Notes under the pieces: model-generated
Database searches by the model: none
What the model saw: the letters and a program-made list of their open reading frames with translations, nothing else
What the model was told of the DNA's origin: nothing
Shown: positions 5,750 to 6,599 of the stretch, piece by piece
How the letters are laid out: each line of letters starts with the position of its first letter
Numbering within the stretch: the first letter of the stretch is position 1
Program-made: the position numbers and the translations under genes
From: JAFGIT01 sp016929465 [NCBI: Candidatus Coatesbacteria bacterium]
GTDB taxonomy: Bacteria > B130-G9
Assembly: GCA_016929465.1 (NCBI GenBank)
Contig: JAFGIT010000406.1
Span: 1 to 6,599, forward strand
Reading direction: 5' to 3'
Length of the DNA stretch: 6,599 nucleotides

Positions 5750-6599
5750 CTAGATCATCTTCGTTGTGAAGCGCCCCATCGCCCTGAATTTCTTGAATCT
5801 TGCTTCGAGCAGCTCGTCCATATCCATGCCGCAGATGCGGTCAAGTCCAGCCTCGAGCCTGTCCGCGAGAAGTGATGCTGCAAGTTCAGGATCACGATGT
5901 GCGCCTCCGAGAGGCTCCTTTACGACTTCGTCTATTATTCCCAGCTCGTGCAGTTCGAGTGATGTGATCTTGAGCGCCTCGGCAGCCTCCGGGCCTCTCT
6001 TTCCATCTCTAAACAAAATCGCAGCGCAACCTTCCGGTGGAATTACAGAATAGATCGCATTCTCCTGCATCATCACCCAATCGCCCAACCCCAGGCCCAA
6101 AGCCCCACCGCTACCTCCTTCGCCGGTCACGACCACTTCGATCGGCGTCCTGAGTATCGACATCTCGTAGATGTTGCGGGCAATTGCCTCCGCCTGGCCT
6201 CGTTCTTCAGCACCGATTCCCGGATAGGCTGCCGGTGTGTCAACAACACATATAACCGGCTTCTTGAATTTCTCAGCAATTCTCATGATTCGGAGGGCCT
6301 TTCTGTATCCCTCGGGGTGCGACATCCCGAAATTACGGAATATCCGCTCGTGCAGGTCTCGCCCTTTCTGCTGTCCGATCAAGACGACCTTTCTGCCGCG
6401 AAAAACCGCCAGGCCAGCAACGATAGCAGGATCATCTCTGAAGAGCCTGTCACCGTGCAGCTCCGTGAATTCATCCATGATCCTCCCAATATAGTCCAGA
6501 GTATAGGGACGGTCCTTGTGACGTGCGAGCCTGGTTCTCTGCCAAGCGGAGAGGTTCGAGAAAGTGTCTGAATAGAGCTTCTTCAGCTTCTTCTCATAC
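5750..6599 (-). CDS. accA: Acetyl-CoA carboxylase carboxyltransferase subunit alpha (5' end outside window)
   Basis: With AccD it forms the cytoplasmic carboxyltransferase that moves the carboxyl group from biotin-BCCP to acetyl-CoA, making malonyl-CoA for fatty-acid synthesis. The window holds the last 282 codons plus a TAG stop. The frame continues to the edge as YEKKLKKLYSDTFSNLSAWQ, then RTRLARHKDRPYTLDYIGRI, which is typical AccA N-terminal sequence. The Met at 6476-6478 is therefore internal and not the start. Compared with E. coli AccA (319 residues), roughly 30-45 residues are missing. In visible numbering, crotonase-fold hallmarks are ELHGDR (46-51), DTPAAYPG (120-127), GEGGSGGALG (159-168) and SVIPPEGCAAIL (184-195), which build the acyl-CoA and carboxybiotin pocket. 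No frameshift or missing motif is seen. No strong terminator follows; a promoter for the next gene begins almost at once. Confidence 0.97.
   Translation of the reverse strand, partial: YEKKLKKLYSDTFSNLSAWQRTRLARHKDRPYTLDYIGRIMDEFTELHGDRLFRDDPAIVAGLAVFRGRKVVLIGQQKGRDLHERIFRNFGMSHPEGYRKALRIMRIAEKFKKPVICVVDTPAAYPGIGAEERGQAEAIARNIYEMSILRTPIEVVVTGEGGSGGALGLGLGDWVMMQENAIYSVIPPEGCAAILFRDGKRGPEAAEALKITSLELHELGIIDEVVKEPLGGAHRDPELAASLLADRLEAGLDRICGMDMDELLEARFKKFRAMGRFTTKMI

Noticed and set aside
5721-5750. AGGC/GCCT mini-hairpin followed by TTTTC on the plus strand after accA
   Set aside because: The stem is only four pairs and points the wrong way for accA; it also overlaps the -35 box of the better-supported promoter.
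1-6599. Possibility of alternative genetic code (four of five stops are TAG)
   Set aside because: All genes read through at full family length with the standard bacterial code, with no internal TGA or TAG, and one gene plainly ends in TGA. Five stops are too few to infer recoding.
1-6599. Search for CRISPR arrays, tRNA/rRNA genes, insertion sequences or defence/mobile cassettes
   Set aside because: No regularly spaced repeats, no transposase or nuclease motifs and no structured RNA genes were seen; nearly all of the window is coding.

Overview
The window reads as ordinary bacterial chromosome with every recognisable gene on the minus strand (transcription runs from high to low coordinates). 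Base composition is moderate, near 50-55% GC by eye. Housekeeping genes sit beside two poorly characterised proteins, and the standard bacterial code works throughout. The layout does not match a textbook proteobacterial or Bacillus locus: primase is followed by tyrosyl-tRNA synthetase, with no rpoD in the window. Together with a lipoprotein signal peptide, this suggests a less-studied Gram-negative-type lineage, for example from the FCB or candidate-phylum area. That placement is inference; the sequence does not settle the taxon.

In transcriptional order: the window opens inside accA (5750-6599), the acetyl-CoA carboxylase carboxyltransferase alpha subunit, whose first few dozen codons lie outside. 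A 114-base gap carries a good sigma70-type promoter and a small dyad. It leads to a 214-residue predicted lipoprotein of unknown function (4991-5635). A second gap of 136 bases carries a strong hairpin with a modest T-rich run, a probable terminator that closes the lipoprotein unit.

A tight run of four genes follows: dnaG (primase, 3070-4854), tyrS (1832-3058), an uncharacterised 425-residue protein (529-1806) and the N-terminal part of an M20-family amidohydrolase/peptidase (1-525), which runs off the window. Gaps within this run are 11, 25 and 3 bases, so it is probably one operon. Both dnaG and tyrS start with TTG behind good Shine-Dalgarno sequences.

The least ordinary item is the 425-residue protein. 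It has an arginine-rich disordered N-terminal tail, a central region that looks like the amphipathic-helix plus coiled-coil module seen in some surface-polysaccharide enzymes, and a strongly acidic disordered C-terminal tail, with no enzymatic domain that I recognise. Its TGA stop is in the same frame as the next gene's start, one codon apart. I see no mobile elements, CRISPR arrays, tRNA or rRNA genes, and no clear multi-gene novel system.
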